DNA of 64,000 nt from Pedobacter sp. ASV28 (GTDB lineage: Bacteria; Bacteroidota; Bacteroidia; Sphingobacteriales; Sphingobacteriaceae): assembly GCF_016428855.1 (NCBI RefSeq), contig NZ_JAELTN010000005.1, positions 62,001-126,000 of the forward strand, given 5' to 3'. Below the pieces are notes generated by a model. The model was given only the letters and a program-made list of their open reading frames with translations, ran no database searches and was not told the origin of the DNA. Below, piece by piece: positions 7,391-18,497 of the stretch (its first letter is position 1; each line of letters begins with the position of its first letter). The position numbers and the translations under genes are program-made.

Positions 7391-10195
7391 TTAGAATCCG
7401 CCTGGTCTTCCTCCACCTCCAAATCCTCTTTGGCCACCCTGACCTTGTCTATTGTTGTTCATGTTCATTCCTGCAATGCTGCTCAACGAGTAGGTAAACG
7501 AGAACATGAAATAACGTTTCAATACATTAAAGTTCTGGTCAACAATCTGATTGGCATTAGCCGTACGAGAAATACCTGTATTCTCATTAAACAAATCGTT
7601 TACCGATAATTTAAAGGTTCCTTTGTTTTTAAAGAACTGGCGACTGATGTAGGCATTTACCTGCGTAAAGCTGGTATTATATTCCCCCCTGCCGGTATAT
7701 CTGTTATAGGTCGCATCTGTCTGTAAGCGGATATTTCCAGGAAACACGTAGCTTATATCGATATTAGGCGATAGTGTATAGAAGTTTGTCGTTTCTCCCA
7801 AAGTGTAACTACTATGGTCCCATCTTCCAGAAACACCTGCGATTAAATCTAGTTTGTCCAGATTAGAAACCAACTTATAACCATTGCTCAAGCCAATGGT
7901 TTTGGTAACATTTTCTTGCCCATCGGCAATATTTGTTGAGTGGTTAAAAGAGCTTCCGGCATTGATCTGTAAATTAAGCTTATTTCCTTTAATGATAGGC
8001 AAGCCCAGGTTACCAAAGATGTTCGCATTATAATTCCCTTTAACATTCAAATAGCCAGTTTCTATTTTACCAAAATCTTCAGATGTTGGATCATTAATTA
8101 CTCGTTGTGTGTTTCCAAAATCATTAAAAGTCTGTGTAATAAATGCACCCAAAAACAAGGTACGATAGCTGGCAAAATCGAAATTGTTATAAAAAATCCT
8201 TAAGTTATTGGAGAACGAAGGTTTTAAATCTGGGTTACCCAACGGTACGCTCTGCGTATTGGTATTATCACGTACAGGCTGTATCTGGTCAATGCTTGGC
8301 TGGTTGGTTCTACCATCATACCTGATGTTTAAACGCTTACTATTACTAAAATTATATCTAAATTGTGCTGTAGGCGTCACATTAACAAAATTCTGTTTAA
8401 ACAAAAGTCCAGTGGTCAAATTATCGTTGGTACGATTGGTAAGCTGTCCGGCCACACCTACATTCCAGTTATATTTCTTCTCGTTTTTATTGAAACTGAA
8501 ACCTACCGCATTGGTCCAAGTAGTGTTTTCAAACTCATTACTATAGTTTATATCAAGAAGATCATACTGTTGTGTTACATTATTAAAATTGTAGGTAAAA
8601 CGCCTTCTGTTATCTTTCAGATAACCGTTCTGATAGTTAAGTTCAAGACTTAATGTTTTCGACAATGGCTCTGTATATACCAATCTAGAAGTATTGCTAA
8701 AAGATTTCGTATTGTTATCATTCAATAGGTTTCTATCACGGATATCGATTGGACCTGTTGGAGGAGTTAATGTTTCCGGATTTATGTTGTAGTTATCAGC
8801 ATCACTATCGTTAATATTCGTATTAACGTTTAGTGACAAAGTACGGCCTCTACGCAAAAATTTCCTCCTCAGCAATAAATTGTTGCTTATAGATGGAGAC
8901 GTAGAACCCGTGATTAAATTTTGAGAGCCTAAAGCATTACCAGCCAGGTTATTTCTACTATAATTGGTAAAGCTATTGGCTGAATTATCCGTATATGAAA
9001 TATTGGGCTGAACCCTAATTGAAGTAGCAGAATCCAATTTGGTGTCGATCATGAAATTTAAGCGATGGTTTAAACGCTTGGTTGTACTTTCCGCATCTTC
9101 TAAACTGGTTACCACATCGTTTCCAATAAACCTTTGCGTGTTAGAGGTATTAACATTAAACAAAGACGTTTTGTTAAAGAAATAGCTGGCATTGAATTGG
9201 GTACCATCATCATAAGTATCGGCAAAGTTAATACCCGCCGCATTGGTAGTCGTAATGCCCTGCTGCTGGCCTGCTCCACCAAACATCATTCCACGGCCAC
9301 CGCCGCCAAAACCACCGCCACCGCCAATTCCACCACCAAAATTTTGCTTGTTTACATTATTAAACTGCCCGATCAAGGAAAGCTGTTGGTTTTTATCGAA
9401 ACGGTTAATACTAAGGTTTACATCATATCTATCATCAGTACCATAACCTACACTGTTATTACCCACATATCCTTTATTTTTGATCCCATTCTTGGTCACG
9501 ATGTTCAAGATCTTTTCACGGTTACCGTCATCCACACCAGAGAATTTAGACTGTTCTGACATCTCATCAATGATCTGGATTTTATCTACCATATCGGCAG
9601 GCAAGTTTCTGGTGGCCAGCAAAGGGTCATTTCCCATAAAATCTTTGCCATCAACCTTCACTCTCTTAATGGTCTCTCCCTGTGTAGTAACCGTTCCATC
9701 TTTCGATACTTCTACACCCGGAACCTTTTTCAATAGATCTTCTACAACAGAGTTTTCCTTAACCTTTAAGGTAGAGGCATTTATTTCCAAAGTATCTTTT
9801 TTAACCACTACAGGCGGTGTTTCCCCTTTAATTTCCACACCTTTCAAGGTTACCCCTGTATCTTCCATCACTAGCTCGCCAAAGTTGAGGTTTGGAGAAG
9901 AAGCGGTCAGCTCAAAATCTTTATTAATAGATTTCAACCCTAGATAAACTACATATAATCTATATTTACCTGCAGCAATATTACTTATGGAAAATGTACC
10001 ATTACTTGCGGTAGAAGTGGCGCCTACTACACTTGAATCGCTTAGTTTTTTAATAGCTATGGAAGCATAGTCTATCGCGCTTCTATCTTGTCCATTCAAC
10101 ACCTTTCCCGTAACGGTTCCCTGTGCTTGTGCAAGTGAAATACTTGCGGCAAACAGGATGGTAAAAAACAATAATTTTTGTACTAATTTATTCAT
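7391..10195 (-). CDS. Outer-membrane beta-barrel protein with carboxypeptidase-regulatory-like N-terminal domain
   Basis: Signal peptide at residues 1-24 ends in AQAQG. A CarboxypepD_reg-like beta-sandwich (about 25-115) and a TonB-receptor plug-like region (about 130-245, with VEDLLKKVPGVEVSKDGTV) precede a long region of alternating aromatic/polar strands typical of an outer-membrane barrel. Two glycine-rich segments stand out: one near residue 285 in the first barrel loops, with Met-Met, and one at the C-terminus (GFGGGGRPGGF). It resembles the OMP_b-brl_3 group rather than a SusC protein; no SusD partner is present. Ligand unknown. It lies next to feoAB, but the terminator between them argues against co-transcription, so a role in iron uptake is only a guess. 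Confidence 0.8.
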   Translation of the reverse strand: MNKLVQKLLFFTILFAASISLAQAQGTVTGKVLNGQDRSAIDYASIAIKKLSDSSVVGATSTASNGTFSISNIAAGKYRLYVVYLGLKSINKDFELTASSPNLNFGELVMEDTGVTLKGVEIKGETPPVVVKKDTLEINASTLKVKENSVVEDLLKKVPGVEVSKDGTVTTQGETIKRVKVDGKDFMGNDPLLATRNLPADMVDKIQIIDEMSEQSKFSGVDDGNREKILNIVTKNGIKNKGYVGNNSVGYGTDDRYDVNLSINRFDKNQQLSLIGQFNNVNKQNFGGGIGGGGGFGGGGRGMMFGGAGQQQGITTTNAAGINFADTYDDGTQFNASYFFNKTSLFNVNTSNTQRFIGNDVVTSLEDAESTTKRLNHRLNFMIDTKLDSATSIRVQPNISYTDNSANSFTNYSRNNLAGNALGSQNLITGSTSPSISNNLLLRRKFLRRGRTLSLNVNTNINDSDADNYNINPETLTPPTGPIDIRDRNLLNDNNTKSFSNTSRLVYTEPLSKTLSLELNYQNGYLKDNRRRFTYNFNNVTQQYDLLDINYSNEFENTTWTNAVGFSFNKNEKKYNWNVGVAGQLTNRTNDNLTTGLLFKQNFVNVTPTAQFRYNFSNSKRLNIRYDGRTNQPSIDQIQPVRDNTNTQSVPLGNPDLKPSFSNNLRIFYNNFDFASYRTLFLGAFITQTFNDFGNTQRVINDPTSEDFGKIETGYLNVKGNYNANIFGNLGLPIIKGNKLNLQINAGSSFNHSTNIADGQENVTKTIGLSNGYKLVSNLDKLDLIAGVSGRWDHSSYTLGETTNFYTLSPNIDISYVFPGNIRLQTDATYNRYTGRGEYNTSFTQVNAYISRQFFKNKGTFKLSVNDLFNENTGISRTANANQIVDQNFNVLKRYFMFSFTYSLSSIAGMNMNNNRQGQGGQRGFGGGGRPGGF

Positions 10196-10461
10196 TTGTC
10201 TGTTTATAATTTTTATGAAATTACTTTATCAGACTTTTTAAAGCCTGAAAGGTTTGTTAAGAAATGTTAAAAGGGCAGTAACATTTTAAATACAACTAAC
10301 TTTATCGTTACATTGAGAAGAGAACGTAAACATCCCTTACCAATAAAAAGTTAAATTATCTGCTTTGATAGCGCGAATGAGGTATTTTAGGACACTTACA
10401 GCTAGGTTTAAAAATGCTGCAAGAACTGAAGAGCATCAATATAAAAAAAACGGCAATGAGA

Positions 10462-10866
10462 TTAAACCCTTTCATTATAGTTCGATAAATGTAACAAAAC
10501 ATAACTGAATACCCCCATTAAACAGCCTATCATGTCGCAACCAAAATCCCACCATTCCGCAGAACGATAGGTAAAAACTTTCCACTGCAACAATTCTATC
10601 CCTCCACCAATTACAGCAGAAATAAGAATTATTTTAAAGATAGTCAGGGATCGGAAACTATAATTATGTTGGTATTTTATTTTCCCGTAAAAAAGTAGAA
10701 TAGTCAGCACATAAAAAAAGCCCAAATGTGCCAATTTATCAAACCCAGTAAAAAAGAAACCAGAGCTACCTTGGCTACTAGATAAATCTATATTACAAAG
10801 CACCAGAATAACGGCAGTCCAAGCAACAGCCCAACCTTGGTATTTTAGTGCTTTGTAATTACTCAT
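10462..10866 (-). CDS. VanZ-family membrane protein
   Basis: A 134-residue protein with about four hydrophobic segments and the VanZ-like pattern DKLAHLGFFYVLTILLFY followed by GGGIELLQ and DFGCDMIGCLMG. VanZ-like proteins of Bacteroidota have no settled function; the name comes from a teicoplanin-resistance gene. It follows gcvH by 2 nt on the same strand, so it is transcribed with it. I recall this neighbourhood (malic enzyme, ruvA, sprA, gcvH, vanZ-like) as conserved in many Bacteroidota. Confidence 0.8.
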   Translation of the reverse strand: MSNYKALKYQGWAVAWTAVILVLCNIDLSSSQGSSGFFFTGFDKLAHLGFFYVLTILLFYGKIKYQHNYSFRSLTIFKIILISAVIGGGIELLQWKVFTYRSAEWWDFGCDMIGCLMGVFSYVLLHLSNYNERV

Positions 10867-10868
10867 AT

Positions 10869-11249
10869 TTAAGCGCCTACTAGGGCTTTGTATTCAGTAG
10901 CACTTAGCAGACCATCAACATCGGCCACATTACTTAAAGTAACCTTTACCATCCAACCTTTTCCATAAGGATCTGTATTTACCAACTCTGGATTATCATT
11001 TAACTCGGCATTAAATTCTTCTATCGTAGCTGTTATAGGCATGAACAGGTCAGAAACTGTTTTTACGGCTTCAACAGTACCAAAAACATCTTCTTTCGCT
11101 ACTTCAGCACCTACAGTATTAATATCTATATAAACAATATCACCCAATTCACGTTGTGCGAAATCTGTAATACCTATAGTGGCTTCGTTACCTGATACTT
11201 TTACCCACTCGTGGTCTTTTGTATACTTTAATTCTGATGGAAAGTTCAT
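10869..11249 (-). CDS. gcvH: Glycine cleavage system H protein
   Basis: Lipoyl carrier protein that shuttles the aminomethyl group between the P, T and L proteins of glycine cleavage. The lipoylation site is Lys63 in [24 protein letters not shown] at the N-terminus and [15 protein letters not shown] near residue 90 are standard GcvH landmarks, and the length (126 residues) is normal. gcvP and gcvT are not in the window. A TAACTTTG -7-type box lies 41 bp upstream. Confidence 0.95.
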   Translation of the reverse strand: MNFPSELKYTKDHEWVKVSGNEATIGITDFAQRELGDIVYIDINTVGAEVAKEDVFGTVEAVKTVSDLFMPITATIEEFNAELNDNPELVNTDPYGKGWMVKVTLSNVADVDGLLSATEYKALVGA

Positions 11250-11289
11250 TGCTATATTCGTTTGTTTTTAATATGATAAATATATGGGA

Positions 11290-11297
11290 CAAAGTTA
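11290..11297 (-). promoter_or_regulatory. Putative -7 promoter box for gcvH
   Basis: Read leftward the sequence is TAACTTTG, matching the Bacteroidota -7 consensus TAnnTTTG, 41 bp before the gcvH ATG. A convincing -33 TTTG at the usual spacing was not seen. Confidence 0.4.
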
Positions 11298-11322
11298 ATT
11301 ATTTATGGCAATTGTAGGTTTA

Positions 11323-14300
11323 CTAATTTAAGGTTATTCGCAAACTAAAACCAAAATTGCTAAATGAAGTATTGAACGATTGCGAGGTATATGGTTTGGT
11401 AATATTCGAATCATAAAATACCTTGACATTAAAACGTTGGTTAAGCACATAATCAACACTTGGACGCAAGGTAATGTTCTTGGCACCAGAAGACACTTCC
11501 GCTTCGGTAACGTCTGCCCTATAAATTACCGTCTTGTTATCCCTTACCGAAACATCAAGCTTAAAATCCATATTATTATCCATCTTCATTTGCTTAAACA
11601 AGCCAAATGGAAAACGGAATTTTGTGGTACGATAGCCCAAGCCAAATACGATATTATTTTCAGACAGGTGTGCCAGTTGGCTGTTCGATAGGCTCAAGGC
11701 TAACAAACGGGTTCTATTGATTTCGAAATTGGCGGTCAGGTTATTCTTAAATCGCGTATCTACACCAATCAAAGGTGCAAATTGTTCGGAAATGCTTACC
11801 TGAGCGAATTGATAATAGGGCAAGAAATTATTGCTTACATCCCTACTATTCACAAAACCATTTACTTCTTCATACTTCAACAAGCTATTAAAACCATTTA
11901 TGCTATAAGTTGAACGATAGCCATGTCTTAAGCTCAGCTCAGAGAAACGATCTGCGATATAAGGAATTTTAGTCAGTCCGGCATAGGTGAGCCTCCAGTT
12001 TGGCAATGGTATTTTTGGCAAACTATTCAAACTCGAAGAATTAGCATCTTTACCTGTATAAGCTGCTATAAAAGCCGAAACCACCACATCCTGTGCATTC
12101 TTATCATAACCATCTGCATAGCCATTATTCACCCCAATAGAATTTGGGTTTAAACTCCCCAAACGGCGCGAAATAATTACCCTGTTATCCATAAACTCAT
12201 TGAAAACACTAGAGAGCACACTTCCACTCTTATCCTTAAATGCTGTAGCCAAAGAAATGATAGACACACTATAATCGCCAGTTGTGTTTGGACTTAGGTT
12301 TCTGAACGAGGCCGTTGTATTATCATATTTAAAGTTCGAGGAATAATTCAAGGTCCTGTTCTTACTTGCGGTCAAAGTAATCTTCAAATCCCTTAAAGGT
12401 TCTATGGTACTGGTTAGCTGAAAATCTTCACGTAAGGTATTCACATACAGCTGCACCTGTTGGTCATCCATGGTAAGCCAACCATTGTTCAAGGCCATTT
12501 CTCTAATATCCCTCTGACTACCGAACACAAAGCCCAGACCTGGTGCACCCGTCACATCGTCAATACCAAAGAACTTGGTTTTTGGCAAATAACCCGGCAA
12601 AAAGGTACCCTTAGTTTGGGTAAAGGCTACGTTTACATTTTTTATACTCGTCAGTATGCCCAACATCAATTTAGAGAACTTGAACACTGTATCCCTATTA
12701 TTTAGGCTCCTCCTCATAAAACCGAACTTATTATATAAAGAAACCATATTAAGGGTAGGGTTAACCTGAATGGTTCTCGAGTTCTGAATGGTATTTCCTA
12801 AGTTAATGGTCGGATCGTTCAAGGTAGACAGGGCTTCTGTCTGCCAGTTGAAGGTCGTTCCATAAGTAGTCGCTACGCTCACCCAATCGAAACCAGGTAT
12901 CTTGCCAATGGGTAAATTGTACCTTACGTTAAGGCTGTGGTTATAATTGGTGTTACGTCCCAAGCCTTTAAGGTTATTCCATAAGGTATCTCGTTTTAAC
13001 CCTTCAATTCGTCCATCAGGTTCATCAATGATCGAATAATTGGTGGCATCGAAATCTAAACTCAAAGATTTGGTCAGGTCCCAAGCTATACCATAAACTC
13101 GGGTCACCAAAAAATTCTTGTTAAAGGTGGTGTTGATCGGGATATAGTTATTTGGATCATTATTTCTCAACGTATTTTCAGAATAGAAACGGTCAAAGTC
13201 AATTCTGAAGTTGATGGAATTCGGCATCAATGTAAAATTGAACTCTTTTAAGAGTTTTAGGCTATTCGATTTGATGATCTTGTCAAATGGCTGATAATTT
13301 TTGGCATTATAGGTATAATTATAGGCTAAAGAAGCTTTATAGGTATGCTGTAAATTATTTTCATTGATAAAATCACGATGGGAAAGCTTGGTCTGTGCAT
13401 AGGAAATATTAAAGTTTTCAATATCCCACAGCCTCACTCTTGAATCTTCTTTGGTACGCTCTTTTCTAATGTTGGTAAATGCAATGCTGCTTCTGGTGGT
13501 ATAATCCTGTGCAAAATTAAGTATTGAGTCTCTTTGGGCCTTATTTGCATTATCCAAGGCCTTTGACAATTCGATATCTGGTGTTCTAGGATCAAATTGT
13601 GGTGTAGCGATCTGCTTTGAATAGCTCACAAACATAGGAATTTTCACGCCGCTTTTTTGAGGTAGCAACTTGCCCAATTCTATATTTGATGAAATATCAA
13701 ATGCAGTATTATCAGACCTGCTGCGGTCACTTACCTTGCTATCTAAAGTTCCAAAGCCTATGGTAGATTTGGTTCCAGATACATTTACGTCGGCAAAATC
13801 AGCTAGTTTGGCGCTCATTCGGGCTGTGGCTGCCCAGCCTCCGCGTTCGTCAAATTCTGTTAAGCGCAGTTCATTGAACCAAGCCTGTGCATATTTGGCC
13901 AAACCATCATCATTTGGAGAAGCGTCAATTCCATTTTTCCAAGGGTTCTTAAGTCCGAGCATATACACCCGCACCTTACTCATATCGGGCTGTCCCTTAA
14001 CAATAATAGTATGCCTGCCGTTCGTATATTTATAAGGGATGTTAATAGGCCAGCCGGAATTATTACGGGCTATTTTAGCTTTTTGAAACAACTCAAGCTC
14101 AATATCCAGCTTGTTCTCTTCAGGCCATATGGCATACGGATCACTAGTACCCGGCAAGGTCACTTTTAAGGGCTGGTTATATTCATAGTAGTTGTCATCG
14201 TTATCTGTTCCAATACGCAAAAACACATTTACGTCGTTATTTTCTAAGGGATGAATGCCGTCACCTTCCAAATGGACATACATTTCCAGTCGCTTGTAAG

Positions 14301-17300
14301 ACCTAAAGTCGTTAATGGCCGTTTTAAATGCCGCCCTTCCGTAGCCATCTTTCAAATCTTTAACAATGAAAGATAGTGACTGTTCATTTTGGCGTGTGTC
14401 TCCCCTGTAATTGCTAAAATCTCTTTCCCTTTCTATGCCCGGTGGCACCACATAAGGAATTGGGGTTCTCTTACCGTTCTCTTCAATATTTACCGTGCCC
14501 AGTTCCAAGGTAGAGTTATCTGCCGGTGCTGGTACAAGACCTGGGTCGACAATTACCTTATTGCTTTCGTTCTTGGCATTATATTGTCTCCACTCTCCGC
14601 GTACAAATTGTATTTTGGCAAATCTTAAAACCGCAGTATCTGCAAAATTGGTCATGAACATCCTTACAAATCGGATCGATTTAAAGTCTTGAATATTTCC
14701 ATATTTTTGCTCGTACTGTGCCAAAGGAATCCTGACTTGATACCAGGTGGCATTTTGGGTCTGTCCGTTGGCCAATTTAACCTGCGAAACCACTTTATCT
14801 GTTACAAAATTTTGTCCAACGATTAAATCACCTGGACGCATAGATATCTTATATTGATAATATTCGTCTGATTGGGTCATATTGTTGTCCCGGTTTACAT
14901 CTTCTCCGTCGGGCAAAGAAGTAGAAGCCGAGTTTTCTAATCCCAATTCATCCATAGACTGTTGAGAGGTTTTCGAGTTTCCCTCTACACCATTATAGTT
15001 CTGATAGCGCTTTAAGATACCCGCGTTAGATTGATCTAATAGTTCTCCCCTAAAATAGGAATAGTCATCAGATGAAGGGTCATTATCAAAAGCTAGTGCG
15101 GCATCTGGATTGAGCTGTGCCTTAATTTGGCTAATCTGAGAGGCAAATTTTGCTCTTTCGTTCGCATTTGATAAGCCGTCCAGACCTACATCTTGTGCTC
15201 GTCTTACATTGGGATCATTATCAAAAACCTGGACAACCGGTTGTAGCTTGGCTACCCTACCCCAACTCGTTTCATCATACTTCGTCGGATCGTCGGTGGC
15301 CGGCAGTCCATTTTCAATAGATTTTCTTCCGTCTTTTAAGATATCTTCTGAAATATTACCAATATTAAAATACAGGTCACCACCTTGCGAACCCGGCTTA
15401 TACATAAAGGGATCCATTACCCAAAGCTCTATATACTCGATATTCTGCGCCTCAAAGTCATTAACATCTACCCTTCTCATTAATCCCGCCCACCTGTTTC
15501 TTGGATTCTGCAAAGTGCCATCTGCATTAAAGCCCGTAGGCGTAAAATTATAAGGTCCTCTTAGCATCGGATAATAAGCCAGATCTAAGGTCTGCAGGGT
15601 GACGGCCTGTCCCGTACTGATCTGCTTAAACGGAAAAACCTCCTGCTCCAAAACTTCCCTTACATAATGGTTAGAAAGTTCTGTTTTATTATTTCTGAGG
15701 TTGGCCGGAATTTGTGCTGTACCACCCCTGTTGTAGAAAATAGGATCTATATTGTAAAAAGCAACTTTGGCACGATTATAACCATATCTTAAATCATCTG
15801 AAAACTGAGATTCGGTAAACAATTGTGGTGTTCCGGAAATCTGCCAGGAAATGGCGCTCTTCAAATCGATTACCGAACGTGAAGCTTCAAAATCGTCAAT
15901 GTAACTGGTACCGCCTTTACTACCGCCCATATTTAAGGCAGAAGGATGTCCTGGTACCAATTGCGCGAACTCTCCATAGAAAGTAATGGTCGACTTCTCC
16001 TTGGTAGAGATCAAGGGAAGCTTATCAATCATTTTGGTTAAAAACCTTGAGGGCGAAGAATAGTTCAAATCTAAGCCCCATATGGTATTGGATATAGGCT
16101 CTTCTCCATAATTCACTTTGGGCGTAATTGGCCTTTCTGTGAGGTTCATAAAGGTACCCCCTATATTGAGTTTGTTATTTACCCTATAATCGCCCCTTAC
16201 ACCAAATAACGAACGCTGTTGCAGTCCAAATAATTCATTATTTTCGGTCGATATTCTAATTGACTGACCAGAGCTCAACAAGGCGGTATTCAGAATTTTA
16301 ACCCGTCCACCCATATAGTCGACCGTAAAATCAGCGCCTTCTACCAAAGGAATACTACCCAGGTAAACCTTTACAGAACCTTCAGGTACATTAATAGCAT
16401 TTAGGCTAAATTCTGAAGAGATGTCGGATTGGTAATTCCCTTTGATGATGTAACGGTTTTTATCGGGGAACAATTGCTGGGCAACTACTTTAGTAGAATC
16501 GTACAATTGCGGATAGGTATATTTAGTGATGAGCCCTTGCTCTGTCGCTTGATTAAATTGAGCACCTAGGTCCTTACCAAAAGGTTCTATAAAAGGAAAA
16601 ATGATCCGGCCATTTTGTGGATCGATAGTAACATAACCATTATTCGTATTTCCACTAAGTGTAGAGATAGAGCTGCTAGGAAAGCCAGTATTGGAAGAGT
16701 TTCCAGTATTTTGTGTTGAACTAAAAGGTTTATTTTCGGCTTCAAAATCGAACACTCCGTCTGGTTTACGTTCTTTTTGAGGATTTAACCGATCTAACCC
16801 AGTAGCGTTGATCCAAATTTTATTTAGGGTATTTTGCCCTTCGGTAATCACTGCCCTCTCTACCCCAGAGGTTTCATCCAATCTAAAGATGTCCAACTTA
16901 AAATTTTGATTACTGATTTGATAACCCCCAATATTATAGATGTTTTTCATCATCAAATCCCATATGGGAAGGTTGGTTTTGGTTGTTTCATTTTTCAGCA
17001 ACTTGGCATAGAGCAGATTTGGGGCATTTTGGTCAAAGGGCACATCAGTAGAGAACTCACCCACCTGATATTCTACCCCATTATAAGTATAACGATAGGC
17101 CACAGCCAAAAGTTCATCCGTATTTAGCTGTGTATTTAAGGATATATAACCCAATTGAGGTTGAAAATTAAACTCTCTTTCGGTTAATTTCCTGGCATAA
17201 GTGATTTTGGCAAAATTATCCGTGGCTTCGGTGGCTGTGTTTGTCTTAAAATAATTGAGAATTCCATTTCCATTAGAAAGTTTGGCCCCTGCAGGTAGAT

Positions 17301-18486
17301 TACGTAACAAGTCGTTAGACTGTTGAGGAAAATTAGTATTGCTAAATCCAGAAGGTAATACCGAACCTCCCCCTGTAACTAAGCCCCCAATAGCCACCGA
17401 GTTGTACGGTGTATTTTCTCCTAAATCTATAAACCCGAGCACATCTCTCGAATCGGTAGTATTGCCAGTTTTATTAGTGACCCATACCTCTATTTTGGTA
17501 ATTAAAATCCCAGAAAGGACAGTAGGGGGGTTGGCAAGGGCCCTATTGTAATTATCCCTAAAATACTGCGCCAAAAAATAGTGCTTGTTGGCCTCATACT
17601 CGCTCCCACTAATCCTATATTCGTTTTGCTGTGCTCCGTTGCTAATTTCAATCTGCTTAGATTGCGATTTCTGTTGGGAAAACACGGTCGTTAAACCCAA
17701 CTTGCCAAATTGCAATTGGGTTTTAATCCCAAAAAGTGCCTGTGTGCCGCTAATTAATGAGGTATTTAGCGGTAAACTTACATTTCCAGCTTCTATTTTC
17801 TTAATAATATCATCAGGTCCACCTGTATAGTCTAATTTAACCTGGTTTTCAAAATCAAACTGCGCTTCGGTATTGTAGTTCATTTTGATTTTCATTTTTG
17901 TACCAATGTTCCCCACCACATCCATCTGAATACGCTGGTTAAAATCAAAATTGCTCTGCACCCGCTGTCTTTCATTAAAAAGCGGATTTTCATTTTTATT
18001 GATACGACCTAGAAAAGTAAGCTCCGCTTCTCCACTAGGCTGTATATCAATACTCGTTCCACCAAAGATCTTTTCAAAAACACGGCTATTGATCTTCACC
18101 TCTGGAATAATGCCCGTTTTACGGATATCGGCTACTTCGGCATTAGACAATAAGCGCCAGTTATCTCGCTTGATCTCGCTATTGATGAGACGTAGATATT
18201 GTTCAACGGTAAGGTACTGCGGTAGCGAATACAGCTTATCGCCAACACGTTCGGTAATTACATAACGATTGTTAACCGCATCGTATTCTACCTCACGTTT
18301 AATGTTTTGTGGTAATACCAAAAAGGGATTCGTATAGGTACGTAATCCCATGATTTGCTTTTCTTTAATGTTGAAAGAATTCTTGGCCGAATCGATTCGC
18401 GGTCCCACATTGTTTACTTGAGAGAGCGAATTCTTGCCCACAAAAAGGCATACCAATAAAACAAAATAGGTAAGTTTGTTTGTCAA
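11323..18486 (-). CDS. sprA: SprA, giant outer-membrane translocon of the type IX secretion system
   Basis: SprA forms the very large outer-membrane barrel through which T9SS cargo leaves the cell (established in Flavobacterium). This 2387-residue product has the right size. An N-terminal signal-like segment (TYFVLLVCLFVG) is followed by conserved landmarks such as IDIQPSGEAELTFLGRI and VVGNIGTKMKIKMNYN near residue 190, and SKGGTSYIDDFEASRSVIDL near residue 860. The C-terminal half is rich in beta strands. The start appears to be TTG, 11 nt after ruvA; no ATG occurs in the first 40 codons. Two likely clients, the pectate lyase and pectin esterase with sorting domains, are encoded 3-10 kb away. 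Confidence 0.93.
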   Translation of the reverse strand: MTNKLTYFVLLVCLFVGKNSLSQVNNVGPRIDSAKNSFNIKEKQIMGLRTYTNPFLVLPQNIKREVEYDAVNNRYVITERVGDKLYSLPQYLTVEQYLRLINSEIKRDNWRLLSNAEVADIRKTGIIPEVKINSRVFEKIFGGTSIDIQPSGEAELTFLGRINKNENPLFNERQRVQSNFDFNQRIQMDVVGNIGTKMKIKMNYNTEAQFDFENQVKLDYTGGPDDIIKKIEAGNVSLPLNTSLISGTQALFGIKTQLQFGKLGLTTVFSQQKSQSKQIEISNGAQQNEYRISGSEYEANKHYFLAQYFRDNYNRALANPPTVLSGILITKIEVWVTNKTGNTTDSRDVLGFIDLGENTPYNSVAIGGLVTGGGSVLPSGFSNTNFPQQSNDLLRNLPAGAKLSNGNGILNYFKTNTATEATDNFAKITYARKLTEREFNFQPQLGYISLNTQLNTDELLAVAYRYTYNGVEYQVGEFSTDVPFDQNAPNLLYAKLLKNETTKTNLPIWDLMMKNIYNIGGYQISNQNFKLDIFRLDETSGVERAVITEGQNTLNKIWINATGLDRLNPQKERKPDGVFDFEAENKPFSSTQNTGNSSNTGFPSSSISTLSGNTNNGYVTIDPQNGRIIFPFIEPFGKDLGAQFNQATEQGLITKYTYPQLYDSTKVVAQQLFPDKNRYIIKGNYQSDISSEFSLNAINVPEGSVKVYLGSIPLVEGADFTVDYMGGRVKILNTALLSSGQSIRISTENNELFGLQQRSLFGVRGDYRVNNKLNIGGTFMNLTERPITPKVNYGEEPISNTIWGLDLNYSSPSRFLTKMIDKLPLISTKEKSTITFYGEFAQLVPGHPSALNMGGSKGGTSYIDDFEASRSVIDLKSAISWQISGTPQLFTESQFSDDLRYGYNRAKVAFYNIDPIFYNRGGTAQIPANLRNNKTELSNHYVREVLEQEVFPFKQISTGQAVTLQTLDLAYYPMLRGPYNFTPTGFNADGTLQNPRNRWAGLMRRVDVNDFEAQNIEYIELWVMDPFMYKPGSQGGDLYFNIGNISEDILKDGRKSIENGLPATDDPTKYDETSWGRVAKLQPVVQVFDNDPNVRRAQDVGLDGLSNANERAKFASQISQIKAQLNPDAALAFDNDPSSDDYSYFRGELLDQSNAGILKRYQNYNGVEGNSKTSQQSMDELGLENSASTSLPDGEDVNRDNNMTQSDEYYQYKISMRPGDLIVGQNFVTDKVVSQVKLANGQTQNATWYQVRIPLAQYEQKYGNIQDFKSIRFVRMFMTNFADTAVLRFAKIQFVRGEWRQYNAKNESNKVIVDPGLVPAPADNSTLELGTVNIEENGKRTPIPYVVPPGIERERDFSNYRGDTRQNEQSLSFIVKDLKDGYGRAAFKTAINDFRSYKRLEMYVHLEGDGIHPLENNDVNVFLRIGTDNDDNYYEYNQPLKVTLPGTSDPYAIWPEENKLDIELELFQKAKIARNNSGWPINIPYKYTNGRHTIIVKGQPDMSKVRVYMLGLKNPWKNGIDASPNDDGLAKYAQAWFNELRLTEFDERGGWAATARMSAKLADFADVNVSGTKSTIGFGTLDSKVSDRSRSDNTAFDISSNIELGKLLPQKSGVKIPMFVSYSKQIATPQFDPRTPDIELSKALDNANKAQRDSILNFAQDYTTRSSIAFTNIRKERTKEDSRVRLWDIENFNISYAQTKLSHRDFINENNLQHTYKASLAYNYTYNAKNYQPFDKIIKSNSLKLLKEFNFTLMPNSINFRIDFDRFYSENTLRNNDPNNYIPINTTFNKNFLVTRVYGIAWDLTKSLSLDFDATNYSIIDEPDGRIEGLKRDTLWNNLKGLGRNTNYNHSLNVRYNLPIGKIPGFDWVSVATTYGTTFNWQTEALSTLNDPTINLGNTIQNSRTIQVNPTLNMVSLYNKFGFMRRSLNNRDTVFKFSKLMLGILTSIKNVNVAFTQTKGTFLPGYLPKTKFFGIDDVTGAPGLGFVFGSQRDIREMALNNGWLTMDDQQVQLYVNTLREDFQLTSTIEPLRDLKITLTASKNRTLNYSSNFKYDNTTASFRNLSPNTTGDYSVSIISLATAFKDKSGSVLSSVFNEFMDNRVIISRRLGSLNPNSIGVNNGYADGYDKNAQDVVVSAFIAAYTGKDANSSSLNSLPKIPLPNWRLTYAGLTKIPYIADRFSELSLRHGYRSTYSINGFNSLLKYEEVNGFVNSRDVSNNFLPYYQFAQVSISEQFAPLIGVDTRFKNNLTANFEINRTRLLALSLSNSQLAHLSENNIVFGLGYRTTKFRFPFGLFKQMKMDNNMDFKLDVSVRDNKTVIYRADVTEAEVSSGAKNITLRPSVDYVLNQRFNVKVFYDSNITKPYTSQSFNTSFSNFGFSLRITLN

Positions 18487-18497
18487 TCGTGGTTTAT

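Noticed and set aside
8143..8653. Overlapping small plus-strand frames
   Set aside because: They lie antisense to barrel strands of the outer-membrane protein and show no coding character.
9290..9345. CCACCG/CCGCCA simple-sequence tract
   Set aside because: It encodes the Gly-rich loop of the outer-membrane barrel protein on the other strand, so it is protein-driven rather than a regulatory microsatellite.
9134..9559. Open frame of 141 codons on the plus strand
   Set aside because: It is antisense to the outer-membrane barrel gene and has no signal, domain or start context; a typical shadow frame.
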